Translations under genes and position numbers: made by a program
Part shown: piece after piece, positions 32,722 through 42,509 of the stretch
Numbering within the stretch: the stretch's first letter is position 1
Layout of the letters: every line of letters starts with the position of its first letter
Assembly (NCBI GenBank): GCA_902786265.1
Contig: CADACE010000026.1
Location: 1-64,000 of the forward strand
Direction of reading: 5' to 3'
Origin: an uncultured Chloroflexota bacterium
Lineage (GTDB): Bacteria; Chloroflexota; Anaerolineae; Anaerolineales; Anaerolineaceae
DNA: 64,000 nt
The notes under the pieces: model-generated
Databases searched by the model: none
Seen by the model: only the letters and a program-made list of their open reading frames with translations
What the model was told of the DNA's origin: nothing

Positions 32722-34149
32722 ATGGGAAAAAACGGTCGGAAATCATCCAAAAATTCCAAGAAAAGGCTGTGGCTTTTGCTTTGCGCCGCGGTGCTGATCC
32801 TGGCCGGATGTGCGCTGTTATATGCTTCTTCCTATAAAAATGTGGAAATCATCGTGGATGGAGAAAAGCAGACCGTTTTTACCGCGGCATCACGGGTTTC
32901 GGATGTTTTGCGGAAAGCCGGAATTGCCTTCCGTTCTTCCGATCTGGTCCGGCCCGGTTTGAACGAAAGAGTCGGGAACGGCGGCAGGATCAGTATCAGC
33001 CGGCCGGTAAATGTCCGGTTAACGATCGGGACCGGCACGGACGCGCTGAGCTTCACGTCCTACCAGCGTTTTGGCGGCAATATTCTGTTGGATGCCGGGC
33101 TGAGGCTTTATCCGGGCGACCGTCTGCGCTGGAACGGCAATGATCTGCTTCCCTCTTTTCCGCTGGGAGGTGTCGCTGATCTTGACCTGGTTCTTGAAAA
33201 GGCTGATTCGTTTACCCTGATCACGGAAAATGATCCGGCAGGTAAAACGGCTTACGGTTCGGGAAGCACCGTTTTTGATGCATTGCTTTCCGCAGGGCTC
33301 AAAGTGAACAAAAGCATGCTGGTCATCCCTGACGGGGACGCTGCTTTTGAGCCTGGAATGACGATCGAAGTTCTGCCGCTGAAAACCCTGACGATCTCAA
33401 AAAACGGAAATCTCGTTACATCGGTCAGTGCCGGTGCGACAGTGGGGGAAGCATTAGCCCGGGCGGGTATGCCCCTGAGCGGTTCCGATGTCAGCATCCC
33501 CGCTTCCGGTGAGCGGCTCCCCGATGATGGCAGAATTCTGATCGTCCCGATGAGCGACGTCTTTACGGTAAATGCGGAACCGGTCAGGAAAGAAACAGAA
33601 TGGAGCGCAAGCGCGGAGCTTGATCTTGATGAAACACGGCTGCTTGCGGAAGGTGCGGATGGATTGCGCGGAACTTTTACCCGCGTCCGCACGGAAAACG
33701 GTGAAGTGGTACTGGATCAGACATCTGAAGAAATGATGCTGGTGGAACCTCTTAATGAAAAACGGGAGTACGGGACGAAGGTCAACATCAGGACGCTGGA
33801 TACACCCGAGGGTCCGGTTGAGTATTACCGCGCGGTAACGGTTTACGCGACTTCCTATTCTCCCTGCCGCAGCGGGACAGCTTCCTGCATAACGGGGACC
33901 GCTTCCGGGATGAAAGTCCAAAAAGGTGTTGCTGCCGTCACCTCAAGCTGGTACAATAAATTTGGCGGACAGACGGTCTATGTTCCGGGGTACGGAAAAG
34001 CTGTCATCGCCGATGTCGGCGGAGGAATTGCCGGAAAACGCTGGATCGATCTGGCGTATGATGATGATAATTTTGAAGGCTGGAGCCGGGAAACGACGCT
34101 TTATTTCCTGACACCGGTTCCGGCGGATATGGTATGGGTGCTGCAATGA
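32722..34149 (+). CDS. Cell-wall protein with DUF348, G5 and 3D domains (YabE-like)
   Basis: This 475-residue protein starts with a basic stretch and one membrane anchor (residues about 15-35). Three DUF348 repeats follow, each with T-A-x-x-V-x-x-x-L-x-x-A-G-I-like cores (near 55, 185 and 255). A G5 domain lies near 310-370, and a C-terminal 3D domain has TGTASGMKV, GYGKAVIADVGGGI and RWIDLAYDD, whose aspartates are thought to be catalytic in MltA-like lytic enzymes. The organisation matches YabE and resuscitation-promoting factors. Its stop overlaps the rsmA start (ATGA), and yabE next to rsmA/ksgA is a known arrangement. Confidence 0.9.
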   Translation: MGKNGRKSSKNSKKRLWLLLCAAVLILAGCALLYASSYKNVEIIVDGEKQTVFTAASRVSDVLRKAGIAFRSSDLVRPGLNERVGNGGRISISRPVNVRLTIGTGTDALSFTSYQRFGGNILLDAGLRLYPGDRLRWNGNDLLPSFPLGGVADLDLVLEKADSFTLITENDPAGKTAYGSGSTVFDALLSAGLKVNKSMLVIPDGDAAFEPGMTIEVLPLKTLTISKNGNLVTSVSAGATVGEALARAGMPLSGSDVSIPASGERLPDDGRILIVPMSDVFTVNAEPVRKETEWSASAELDLDETRLLAEGADGLRGTFTRVRTENGEVVLDQTSEEMMLVEPLNEKREYGTKVNIRTLDTPEGPVEYYRAVTVYATSYSPCRSGTASCITGTASGMKVQKGVAAVTSSWYNKFGGQTVYVPGYGKAVIADVGGGIAGKRWIDLAYDDDNFEGWSRETTLYFLTPVPADMVWVLQ

Positions 34150-34982
34150 TTCAAACAACATCTCCGAAAAAACTGTTGGAAAAATATCACCTGAAGCCTC
34201 ACAAAGGGCTTGGCCAGAATTTTTTGTCTGATGACGCGGTGCTTTCCGGTATCGCGGATGCCGCGGGGATCCCGGAAAACGCGCAGGTTTTGGAGGTAGG
34301 ACCCGGGCTCGGTAGCTTGACCAGGCACCTGGCTGAAAGAGCCGCACGGGTGGTCGCGGTCGAGCTGGACAATGACCTGATCCCCGTGCTTCGTAAGGAA
34401 TTTGCCGACTGTCCCAATGTGGAAATTGTCCATAACGATATCCTGAAGTTCAGCCCGGATGAATATTTTCCCGACAGTGACTATTATGTCGCCGCGAACA
34501 TTCCCTACTACATTACTTCAGCGGTCATACGGCATTTGTTGGAGGGGAAAGCCCGTCCGAAGCAGCTGGCGCTCACGGTTCAGAAGGAAGTGGCTGAACG
34601 GATCTGTGCCGCGCCGGGAAAAATGAGCCTCCTTTCACTCAGTGTTCAGGTATACGGCAGAGCGGATATCCCCATGATCATTCCTGCAGATGCGTTTTAT
34701 CCGGTGCCGAATGTGGATTCTGCCGTGGTCCGCATAGAGCTGTATGACGAGCCGTTGGTTCCTCCGGATCAGATGGATGATTTCTTTGCCCTTGCCAAAG
34801 CCGGGTTCGGGCAGAAACGCAAGACTTTGCGGAATTCGCTTTCCTCCAACCTGCATATCAGCGGCAGTGAAGCGGAAGCAATGCTGAACCGGGCCGGAAT
34901 AGACCCGATGCGGCGTGCGGAGACACTGACGATTGAAGAATGGAACCGTTTAAGAGAGGTAACAGGAGTTTTCCCAAAATAG
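34146..34982 (+). CDS. rsmA: 16S rRNA dimethyladenosine transferase
   Basis: This 278-residue enzyme dimethylates the two adjacent adenosines of the 3'-terminal hairpin of 16S rRNA. The signature includes LGQNFLSDD near the N-terminus, the SAM-binding LEVGPGLGSLTRHL, the NIPYYITS catalytic motif IV, and FGQKRKTLRNSL near the C-terminus. I prefer the ATG at 34146 because it overlaps the stop of the upstream gene as ATGA; another ATG lies four codons upstream. The family's length is matched. Confidence 0.95.
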   Translation: MIQTTSPKKLLEKYHLKPHKGLGQNFLSDDAVLSGIADAAGIPENAQVLEVGPGLGSLTRHLAERAARVVAVELDNDLIPVLRKEFADCPNVEIVHNDILKFSPDEYFPDSDYYVAANIPYYITSAVIRHLLEGKARPKQLALTVQKEVAERICAAPGKMSLLSLSVQVYGRADIPMIIPADAFYPVPNVDSAVVRIELYDEPLVPPDQMDDFFALAKAGFGQKRKTLRNSLSSNLHISGSEAEAMLNRAGIDPMRRAETLTIEEWNRLREVTGVFPK

Positions 34983-35127
34983 ATTATAATCAATTATGAT
35001 TTGGCTGTTATATTCTTACAGCCGGTGATATGGTTCCTGTTCGGGGAAAAAAGTGAAGATCATTCAGGACAAACCTGTTGTATAACAGATTATTCGATTT
35101 GAGATTTTGTAAAGGAAGTTGGCGGTA

Positions 35128-36810
35128 ATGAATTGGCTGATATATGCAATGATATATCTTGGCAGTGCCCTGATGGTATATAACATATACAGCTATGTTC
35201 GTTATGCCGGACATCTTCAGGAAAAGGATGACTGGGGAAAAGAACGGAATATTTTATATATCCCGATTTTCCTGCTGGTTTTATTTCTTCTGGGGTATCT
35301 GGCTGTCGGTTTCTTCGGAAAACCTGACCTGATCATTTCAGGCATCCTCTTTGGCGGCAGCATATTTGTCTTTATTGTTTTCAAACTGCTGGAGTTTATC
35401 ACCGCCAGGGTCCAAAAGAATGAACATCTGGAGGCAAAGCTGATAGCGGCTGAGGAAAGCAGCAAGCTGAAGAGCCAGTTTTTATCCATTGTGAGCCATG
35501 AAATGCGCACACCGATGAACGGGATCATCGGTCTGAATTATCTGGCGCTCAAAAACCCGGACCTCCCTGCGGTGACCCGCCGGCAATTGGATAAGATCGG
35601 GGAAAACGCCGATCATCTGAAAGCGCTCATCGATAATATTCTCGACATGACAGACTTTGATGAGGGGAAAGTTGATCTAAAGCAGGATACATTTTCCCTG
35701 ATTTCCCTGCTGAATGACATCAACCTGCTGATACGCGGCCAGTGCATCGGCAAAGGATTGAATTACAGCTATGCTGTTGTCGGCAAACTGGATGATTATT
35801 ATGTCGGTGATAAAGGGAAAGTCCGCCAGATATTGCTCAGCCTTTTGGGCAATGCCGTCAAATACACGCCGGCGCCCGGGAATGTTTCCTTTACCGCGGA
35901 GCAGATACCATCTGACATGAATACCCGCAGGCTGCGCTTTACCGTCAGTGATACTGGGATCGGGATCGATGAAGACTATATGGAAAAAATTTTTACAGCT
36001 TTTTCCAGGGAACATAATGCTTTGACCGATACCTACGGCGGGATCGGGCTGAGCCTCGCGTTGACGAAAAAAATCGCTTCATTGATGGACGGCACCATTG
36101 AGGTCAGCAGTGAAAAGAATGTCGGCAGCACCTTCACGGTCACGATATCCCTGGGAAAATCGGAACGGAAAGCTGAGCCGCAGGAAAATTTCCGGCAGAT
36201 CGATCCCGCAGCGGAACAGAAAACGGAGCAGAAACTGTCCGAATCAGAACAGGAAGGACCCGGATCAACAGTCCCGGACAATACTGAACCGGAAGCCGTG
36301 CAGCCTGTCCCGGATGAAACTGCCGCGGAGCCTGAAACGGAAAATCCCGAAACAGAAAACCGGGACTCAGTGACGGATCCCTCTGAGCCTGTCCCTGCTG
36401 AAAATACACAAAAAGGATTACGGGTCCTGATCGCGGAAGATATAGACCTGAACGCGGAAATTCTTGCCGACCTGCTGGAAATGGAAGACATCAGCTCCGA
36501 GCGGGCGGAAAACGGAGAAATTGCGGTCCGTATGTTCCGTGAAAATCCTGAAAATTATTATGACGCTGTCCTGATGGATCTGCGGATGCCCGTAATGGAC
36601 GGGTTCGATGCGGCACGGAACATCAGGGCGCTTGACCGTTCCGATGCAGCTTCAATTCCCATCATCGCGCTGACCGCCAATGCCTCCCATGAAGACAGGC
36701 AGAATGTGATCGAAGCCGGAATGGACAGCCATCTGACGAAACCGGTTGATTCCGAACTGTTGTTTGAAACCCTGAACAGACTTATCAGACGCAGCAGAGA
36801 AACAGTATGA
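35128..36810 (+). CDS. Membrane hybrid sensor histidine kinase with receiver domain
   Basis: This 560-residue kinase has three membrane segments in its first 90 residues (about 1-20, 45-65 and 70-90) with no large sensor domain outside the membrane. A short coiled coil leads to the HisKA domain with H124 in IVSHEMRTPMNG. The ATPase domain has LLGNAVKYTPAPG, DTGIGID and YGGIGLSLAL. A linker of about 90 residues very rich in glutamate, proline and threonine follows, then a receiver domain with D484 in VLMDLRMPVMDG and the KP motif. The start at 35128 is chosen for its AAGGAAG site. It opens the signalling cluster. Confidence 0.93.
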   Translation: MNWLIYAMIYLGSALMVYNIYSYVRYAGHLQEKDDWGKERNILYIPIFLLVLFLLGYLAVGFFGKPDLIISGILFGGSIFVFIVFKLLEFITARVQKNEHLEAKLIAAEESSKLKSQFLSIVSHEMRTPMNGIIGLNYLALKNPDLPAVTRRQLDKIGENADHLKALIDNILDMTDFDEGKVDLKQDTFSLISLLNDINLLIRGQCIGKGLNYSYAVVGKLDDYYVGDKGKVRQILLSLLGNAVKYTPAPGNVSFTAEQIPSDMNTRRLRFTVSDTGIGIDEDYMEKIFTAFSREHNALTDTYGGIGLSLALTKKIASLMDGTIEVSSEKNVGSTFTVTISLGKSERKAEPQENFRQIDPAAEQKTEQKLSESEQEGPGSTVPDNTEPEAVQPVPDETAAEPETENPETENRDSVTDPSEPVPAENTQKGLRVLIAEDIDLNAEILADLLEMEDISSERAENGEIAVRMFRENPENYYDAVLMDLRMPVMDGFDAARNIRALDRSDAASIPIIALTANASHEDRQNVIEAGMDSHLTKPVDSELLFETLNRLIRRSRETV

Positions 36811-36839
36811 AAAAAGTCAGTATCAGGTAAGGAGATACA

Positions 36840-38549
36840 ATGATCAATTCGGACCAAATCAAATACCCGCATCTTGTTCTCGTCGTTGATGATCAGGAGA
36901 TCAATCGCGATTTATTGGGTATGATACTGGAAGACGAATATGAAGTGATTTACGCGCAGGACGGGTTGGAAGCACTGGAAAAGATCCGCGAATATCAGAA
37001 CCGGCTTTCCGTCGTATTACTGGACCTTCTGATGCCGAAAATGGATGGATTCGCTGTCCTGGAAGCGGTTCATAATGATGAATATCTGAACCATATCCCG
37101 ATAATCGTTTTGACAGCGGAAAAGAGTGCGGAGCTCCGGGCCCTGCAGATGGGTGCTTCGGATTTTATCACAAAGCCTTTTGACATGCATGAAGTGATCA
37201 TTGCCCGTGTGGGAAGGATCATCGAACTGAGTGAGGGACGCAAACTTATCTCTGCTGCGGAGCATGACCAGCTGACCGGGCTTTATAACAAGAACTTCTT
37301 CTTTGAATATGCCAACCGCATTTATCAATACAATCCGGAATGGGAAATGGACGCGGTCGTGATGGATATCGAACAGTTCCATACCATCAACGCGCTGAAC
37401 GGCAGAAAATTCGGCGACAATATCCTGCGGATACTTGGGAATGAGATACGCGCTTTTCTCGCAGAGACCAACGGGATCGCCAGCCGTTTTGAGGGCGACC
37501 GCTTTGATATTTACTGCCGGCGGCAGGATGATTATCAGTCCCTGATGGACCGGTTTCAAAATAAAGTCAATGATGTGGTGAAAAATGCCAACGTCCGGCT
37601 GCGCATGGGTGTGAAGCCCTGGCGGCCGAATGTGGAACCGGCAGTGCTTTTTGACCGTGCCCGCTCTGCCTGCAACATGGCGCGCGGGAATTTTATGACG
37701 AACCTGGTCATCTATGATGATGATATGCAGAAACGCGAGCTCCTCAGCCAGCGGCTGAAGAACGAACTGCGGCAGGCTGTGGAAGAGCACCAGTTCCGGG
37801 TGGTTTACCAGCCGAAATATAATATTCAATATGATCCGCCGCGGCTTTCAAGCGCTGAAGCGCTGATCCGCTGGAACCATCCGGAGCTGGGGATGATCTC
37901 CCCTTCGGATTTTATTCCGCTCTTTGAGGGCAACGGACAGATCCGGATCGTTGATAATTTTATCTGGGCGGAAGCAGCCCGGCAGATCGCTGAATGGCGG
38001 GAAAAATACGGAATTACGATCCCGGTTTCCGTCAATCTTTCCCGGGTAGATGTGTTTGACACCACACTGAAAGACCGTCTGATCGGTCTGGTCAGGGACA
38101 ACGGGATCAACTTCACGGATCTGAAGCTTGAGATCACGGAATCTGCGTATACGGAAAATGGGGACCAGCTTATTACACTGATCAAGCAATTGAGAAAAGC
38201 CGGTTTTGAAATAGAGATGGACGATTTCGGGTCAGGATACTCTTCACTGAATATGCTCTCCGCCATGCCGATAGACATTTTGAAGATGGATATGAAGTTT
38301 GTCCGCAACATAGAATACAGCGAAACAGATTTGCGTCTGATTGAATTAGTTGTCGATATTGCCCATTATTTGAAGACACCGGTGATTGCGGAGGGTGTCG
38401 AAAATGAGAGACAGCTTGCGCTGCTGCGCGGAGCGGGCTGCAGCTTTGTACAGGGTTATTATTTTTCGCCGCCGGTCCCGGCAGAGATTTTTGAAAAATT
38501 CATCGCGCGGGAACTGAAATTGAGAGAACAGAAATCAGACCCCGCATAA
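36840..38549 (+). CDS. Response regulator with GGDEF (degenerate) and EAL domains
   Basis: This 569-residue protein has a receiver domain (1-130) with phospho-acceptor D in LLDLLMPKMDG. A GGDEF domain (about 140-300) follows whose signature is EGDRF instead of GGDEF, so cyclase activity is unlikely. The C-terminal EAL domain (about 310-560) keeps E340-A-L, VNLSR, EITES, DDFGSGYSS, ILKMD and AEGVE, all ligands needed for a c-di-GMP phosphodiesterase. It is thus predicted to cut c-di-GMP under control of phosphorylation, possibly by the kinase 30 nt upstream. AAGGAG precedes the start. Confidence 0.93.
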   Translation: MINSDQIKYPHLVLVVDDQEINRDLLGMILEDEYEVIYAQDGLEALEKIREYQNRLSVVLLDLLMPKMDGFAVLEAVHNDEYLNHIPIIVLTAEKSAELRALQMGASDFITKPFDMHEVIIARVGRIIELSEGRKLISAAEHDQLTGLYNKNFFFEYANRIYQYNPEWEMDAVVMDIEQFHTINALNGRKFGDNILRILGNEIRAFLAETNGIASRFEGDRFDIYCRRQDDYQSLMDRFQNKVNDVVKNANVRLRMGVKPWRPNVEPAVLFDRARSACNMARGNFMTNLVIYDDDMQKRELLSQRLKNELRQAVEEHQFRVVYQPKYNIQYDPPRLSSAEALIRWNHPELGMISPSDFIPLFEGNGQIRIVDNFIWAEAARQIAEWREKYGITIPVSVNLSRVDVFDTTLKDRLIGLVRDNGINFTDLKLEITESAYTENGDQLITLIKQLRKAGFEIEMDDFGSGYSSLNMLSAMPIDILKMDMKFVRNIEYSETDLRLIELVVDIAHYLKTPVIAEGVENERQLALLRGAGCSFVQGYYFSPPVPAEIFEKFIARELKLREQKSDPA

Positions 38550-38579
38550 AGGATTTGATCACAGCAGGAGGAAAACATT

Positions 38580-38951
38580 ATGACATTGGAAGAACTTTAC
38601 AGCAAAATGGGCGGCAATTTCGCTCACGCCAAACAAATCATGAAAATGGATAAATTGATCGACAAGTATATCCGCAGACTCAAAGACAGCAATTTCGATG
38701 AAAGAATGGCGATAGCGGCTGAGACCATGGACAGCACCGGGCTGTTCGAAAGTGCCCATGCCATGAAAGGCGTATGCGCCAACCTGGGTCTGGATGAGCT
38801 CGCGGATGCGGCGGAAGAAATCACCGAAGAATTTCGTCCCGGGAATGCCCGTAAGCTGACGGATGAAGAAGCGGGCGCGAAGGTGGCTGCTGCTTTGGAA
38901 AAGTATCGATATTCGCTGGCATGCATTAAGGAATATGAATCCGCGCTATAG
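38580..38951 (+). CDS. Hpt (histidine phosphotransfer) protein
   Basis: This 123-residue all-helical protein is a stand-alone phosphotransfer domain. The phospho-histidine is H60 in ESAHAMKGVCANLGLDEL, which fits the Hpt consensus A-H-x-L/M-K-G. It begins TLEELYSKMGG, a common Hpt start. AGGAGG lies upstream. Sitting between the REC-GGDEF-EAL protein and the transporter-kinase, it can link the receivers of the two hybrid kinases to the response regulator in a multi-step phosphorelay. That routing is an inference. Confidence 0.9.
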   Translation: MTLEELYSKMGGNFAHAKQIMKMDKLIDKYIRRLKDSNFDERMAIAAETMDSTGLFESAHAMKGVCANLGLDELADAAEEITEEFRPGNARKLTDEEAGAKVAAALEKYRYSLACIKEYESAL

Positions 38952-39076
38952 GTTCCTGCCCGCGTGTGTTGACCGATCCGGCTTCTGTGCCGTGAAGAAT
39001 TGATCAAATGACACTTACGTTTACGGTTGTCAGCATCAGCAGTTCGCCGGATTTCCAAGGGAGAGGTGCATAGAAT

Positions 39077-42000
39077 ATGAATAATTCCCGGAAGAGTAAA
39101 GATGAAAAAATGGGGTATCTGTCCCCATTAGGAGCATGGGCTCTGGCTTTTGGCTGTGCAGTCGGCTGGGGTGCGTTTGTGATGCCCGGTACGACCTTTT
39201 TGCCAATTGCCGGACCGGTCGGCACGATGATCGGGATCGCTGTCGGCGGCCTGGTAATGCTCATCATCGCGGTCAATTATCATTACCTGATGAATTTTTA
39301 TCCGGATGCCGGCGGGACCTACAGTTTCACAAAGCATATCTTCGGATATGATAACGGATTTTTGTCTGCCTGGTTCATCCTGCTGACTTATGTGGCGATT
39401 CTCTGGGCAAACGCGACCGCGCTGCCGCTGATCACGAAAAATCTGTTCGGCAAGCTTTTCCAGTTCGGCTGGCATTATGAAATTGCGGGGTATACCATCT
39501 ATTGCGGTGAGGTACTGCTGGCTTTGGCCGCGTTAGGCATTTCGGCTTTATTCTGCCTGCGGAAAAAATTAGCTGAGCGGGTGCAGATCCTTATGGCAGT
39601 GCTTCTGATCGCGGGGATCACAATTGCACTTATCAGCGCTGTCAGCAATCCGAATATCAGACCGGATGTGCTGAAACCCGCTTATGCATCTCAGGATAAA
39701 CCGTTTGAGGGGATTTTTACGATCATCGCGCTGGCTCCCTGGGCTTATGTCGGTTTTGAGTCTGTCTGCCATTCAGCCGGTGAATTTAAATTTTCAACAA
39801 AAAAATCCTTTTTGATCATGGCCATTGCTGTTATAGCAGCTGTATATGCCTACTCGGCATTGGCCGGACTGGCTGTAACTGTTCTTCCGGAGGGATGCTC
39901 ATCCTGGCCGGAATATATCGGCAATCTGGGAAGTTATTCGGGTATTGAAGGACTTCCAACGTTTTTTGCCGCGGAATCGTTTTTGGGGACGATCGGCACG
40001 GTTGTGCTGGGCGTTACCACTTTCGGCGCGATCATGACCGGCCTGATCGGCAACTATATCGCCGGAAGCCGCCTGTTATACGCGCTTGCAGAAGACCATA
40101 TGATGCCGGAAAGCTTCGGAAAACTGGACAAAAATGGAGTCCCGAAAAACGCGGTGCTGTTTATCTTATGCATTTCCGTGTTCATGCCGTTTCTCGGCAG
40201 GACTGCTATCAGCTGGATCGTTGATGTGACTACGGTCGGGGCGACCATAGCGTATGCATATGTTTCCGCCTGCGCATATAAACGCGCAAAGGAGGAAAAC
40301 AATAAAGCGGTCATGGCTGTGGGGCTTGCCGGTTTTCTTGTCTCGGTTTTATTTGTCCTTTATTTCCTCATTCCGAGCCTGCTGGCTGTTGATACGCTTT
40401 CCATGGAATCCTACCTGATCCTTTCCGCCTGGGGCATATTGGGACTGGGTTATTTCCTTTACCTTTTCAGGAAAGATAAGGAACGCCGTTTGGGCCGTTC
40501 TACGATCTCCCTGATTATTATGGTCGTGCTCATCATTTTCACCGCCTCGGTCTGGATGCGGCAGTCTTCGGAATCCGCTGCCAGGCAGGCTCTGGATCTT
40601 TCTCAAGCAACAGTTGTTGAAAAATTTTCAGAGACCGGCCCGGCATCCGATCTTTGTACCGTGATCCAAAACGAACACGCGGGAGTTATGAAAAAGATCG
40701 GTGCGGCACTGAAGAAAGACAGCCTGGTCCTCGTCGGGTTGATTTCCGCCGCACTCGGTCTGTTGTTTATGTTTTTTTCCGTTATGATCCGGCGTGAAAG
40801 GAAGATCGAAGCGGAAAAAGTTCTGGCGGAAGAAAGCAGCCGGGCCAAGACCAGCTTCCTTTCCAATATGAGCCACGAGATCCGTACGCCGATGAACGCC
40901 ATTATCGGGCTGGATAATATCGCGCTGAAAGACCCGAACCTGCCGCCCTCCACCCGGGAACATCTGGAAAAAATCGGCGCGAGTGCCAAACATCTGCTCG
41001 GGCTGATCAATGACATTCTGGATATGAGCCGGATCGAGTCCGGACGTATGGTATTGAAGGAAGAAGAATTTCCCTTGCGTGATTTTCTGGACCAGATCAA
41101 CGTCATTATTAACGGACAGTGCCGGGATAAAGGGCTGAATTATGAGTGCCGGATCAGCGGTCAGATCAGCGATTATTATATCGGCGACGCGATGAAGCTC
41201 AAGCAGGTGCTGATCAACATTCTGGGCAATGCCGTCAAATTCACAAATGAAGGCGGTACGATCAGCTTTACGGTTGAACAGACGGCTTCATTTGAAGGCT
41301 ACCGTACGCTGCGCTTCACTTTGGAGGATAACGGTATCGGGATGAGTGAGGAATATATTCCGAAAATCTTCGAAGCCTTCTCTCAGGAAGATACCCGTTC
41401 CACCAATAAGTACGGCAGTACGGGTCTGGGAATGGCGATCACCAAAAACCTGGTCCAGATGATGAACGGTGACATTGAGGTGGAGAGTGAAAAAGGTGTC
41501 GGGACCACCTTTATCGTTACAGTTACCCTGAAAGCTTCCGGACGCACCATCAGTCATGAGTATACGGGAGGTCTTCCGGCGGACCTGCGGGTGCTGGTAG
41601 TTGATGATGACGATGTCGCCTGTGACCATGCCCTTCTGGTCGCGAACGCGGTCGGTATTTCCGCTGACAAGTCACTTTCGGGTGAAGACGCGCTCGGACG
41701 GATCATCCGAAAGCGGGAAGAAGGCAGGCCTTATCAAATCGTACTGACGGACTACAAAATGCCGGGAATGGATGGGATCGCATTTACGAGAGCGCTCCGT
41801 TCCTTTGATAACGGAGAAACCGGTGTGATCATCATGACCGGTTACAGCTGGGATGATATGATCGATGAAGCGAGAGCTGCCGGTGCGGAAGGCTTTATTT
41901 CCAAGCCGCTGTTTACCGACAGCCTTGCAGCCGAGCTTCATAAAGTATTGATGAAGCATGATCAGCTGGAGGAAGTGAAAGCCGAAGAATCTGCTCCGGA

Positions 42001-42415
42001 AGAACCGGAGCCCGGGAACAGTATTGAAGGGCTTCATGTTTTGATCGCGGAGGATATGGATATCAACGCCGAGATTCTGATGGACCTGCTGGAAATGGAA
42101 GGTGTCAGCGCCGACCGCGCGGAAAACGGGCAGAAAGCTGTGGATATGTTCACAGAGCACCCGGAACACACCTACGACGCGGTCCTGATGGATGTCCGCA
42201 TGCCGGTGATGGATGGGCTGACCGCGGCCAAATTGATCCGTGAATCTGACCGTGCGGACGCGGCGGTGATCCCGATCATCGCGATGACAGCCAATGCTTT
42301 TGATGACGACGTACAGCGTTCGCTGCAGGCGGGGATGACGGCCCATCTTTCCAAGCCCGTCGAACCCGACCGCCTGTTTGAGACATTGAGCCGCCTGGTC
42401 CGAAGAAAAGAATAA
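39077..42415 (+). CDS. APC-type permease fused to histidine kinase and two receivers
   Basis: This 1112-residue protein joins a transporter to a signalling chain. Residues about 14-470 resemble an APC amino-acid permease with about 12 helices (WGAFVMPGTTF, PDAGGTYSFTKHIFG, APWAYVGFE, NYIAGSRLLYALAED). Two more helices (about 475-495 and 552-572) flank a short outside loop. A HisKA domain follows with H600 in NMSHEIRTPMNA, then the ATPase domain (LGNAVKFTNEGG, DNGIGMS, GSTGLGMAI). The first receiver has D892 in TDYKMPGMDG and the second has D1039 in MDVRMPVMDG. It resembles CbrA in design but with a different transporter family. Its role is probably sensing an amino acid or amine. Confidence 0.93.
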   Translation: MNNSRKSKDEKMGYLSPLGAWALAFGCAVGWGAFVMPGTTFLPIAGPVGTMIGIAVGGLVMLIIAVNYHYLMNFYPDAGGTYSFTKHIFGYDNGFLSAWFILLTYVAILWANATALPLITKNLFGKLFQFGWHYEIAGYTIYCGEVLLALAALGISALFCLRKKLAERVQILMAVLLIAGITIALISAVSNPNIRPDVLKPAYASQDKPFEGIFTIIALAPWAYVGFESVCHSAGEFKFSTKKSFLIMAIAVIAAVYAYSALAGLAVTVLPEGCSSWPEYIGNLGSYSGIEGLPTFFAAESFLGTIGTVVLGVTTFGAIMTGLIGNYIAGSRLLYALAEDHMMPESFGKLDKNGVPKNAVLFILCISVFMPFLGRTAISWIVDVTTVGATIAYAYVSACAYKRAKEENNKAVMAVGLAGFLVSVLFVLYFLIPSLLAVDTLSMESYLILSAWGILGLGYFLYLFRKDKERRLGRSTISLIIMVVLIIFTASVWMRQSSESAARQALDLSQATVVEKFSETGPASDLCTVIQNEHAGVMKKIGAALKKDSLVLVGLISAALGLLFMFFSVMIRRERKIEAEKVLAEESSRAKTSFLSNMSHEIRTPMNAIIGLDNIALKDPNLPPSTREHLEKIGASAKHLLGLINDILDMSRIESGRMVLKEEEFPLRDFLDQINVIINGQCRDKGLNYECRISGQISDYYIGDAMKLKQVLINILGNAVKFTNEGGTISFTVEQTASFEGYRTLRFTLEDNGIGMSEEYIPKIFEAFSQEDTRSTNKYGSTGLGMAITKNLVQMMNGDIEVESEKGVGTTFIVTVTLKASGRTISHEYTGGLPADLRVLVVDDDDVACDHALLVANAVGISADKSLSGEDALGRIIRKREEGRPYQIVLTDYKMPGMDGIAFTRALRSFDNGETGVIIMTGYSWDDMIDEARAAGAEGFISKPLFTDSLAAELHKVLMKHDQLEEVKAEESAPEEPEPGNSIEGLHVLIAEDMDINAEILMDLLEMEGVSADRAENGQKAVDMFTEHPEHTYDAVLMDVRMPVMDGLTAAKLIRESDRADAAVIPIIAMTANAFDDDVQRSLQAGMTAHLSKPVEPDRLFETLSRLVRRKE

Positions 42416-42422
42416 AAAAATT

Positions 42423-42465
42423 GGGACGGTTACTGTGAGGCGCTTGCGCCGAACGGAACTGTCCC
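42423..42465. repeat. GGGACGGTT palindromic element, copy A
   Basis: The element begins GGGACGGTT and ends AACTGTCCC, with an inner perfect GGCGC-TT-GCGCC hairpin. It lies eight nt after the transporter-kinase stop and may act as its transcription end. Copies B (42510-42541) and C (47703-47745) are related. Confidence 0.75.
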
Positions 42466-42509
42466 TTTGTTAATTTATTTCGTATTCCGAAATTCATATA
42501 AAAAAATAA

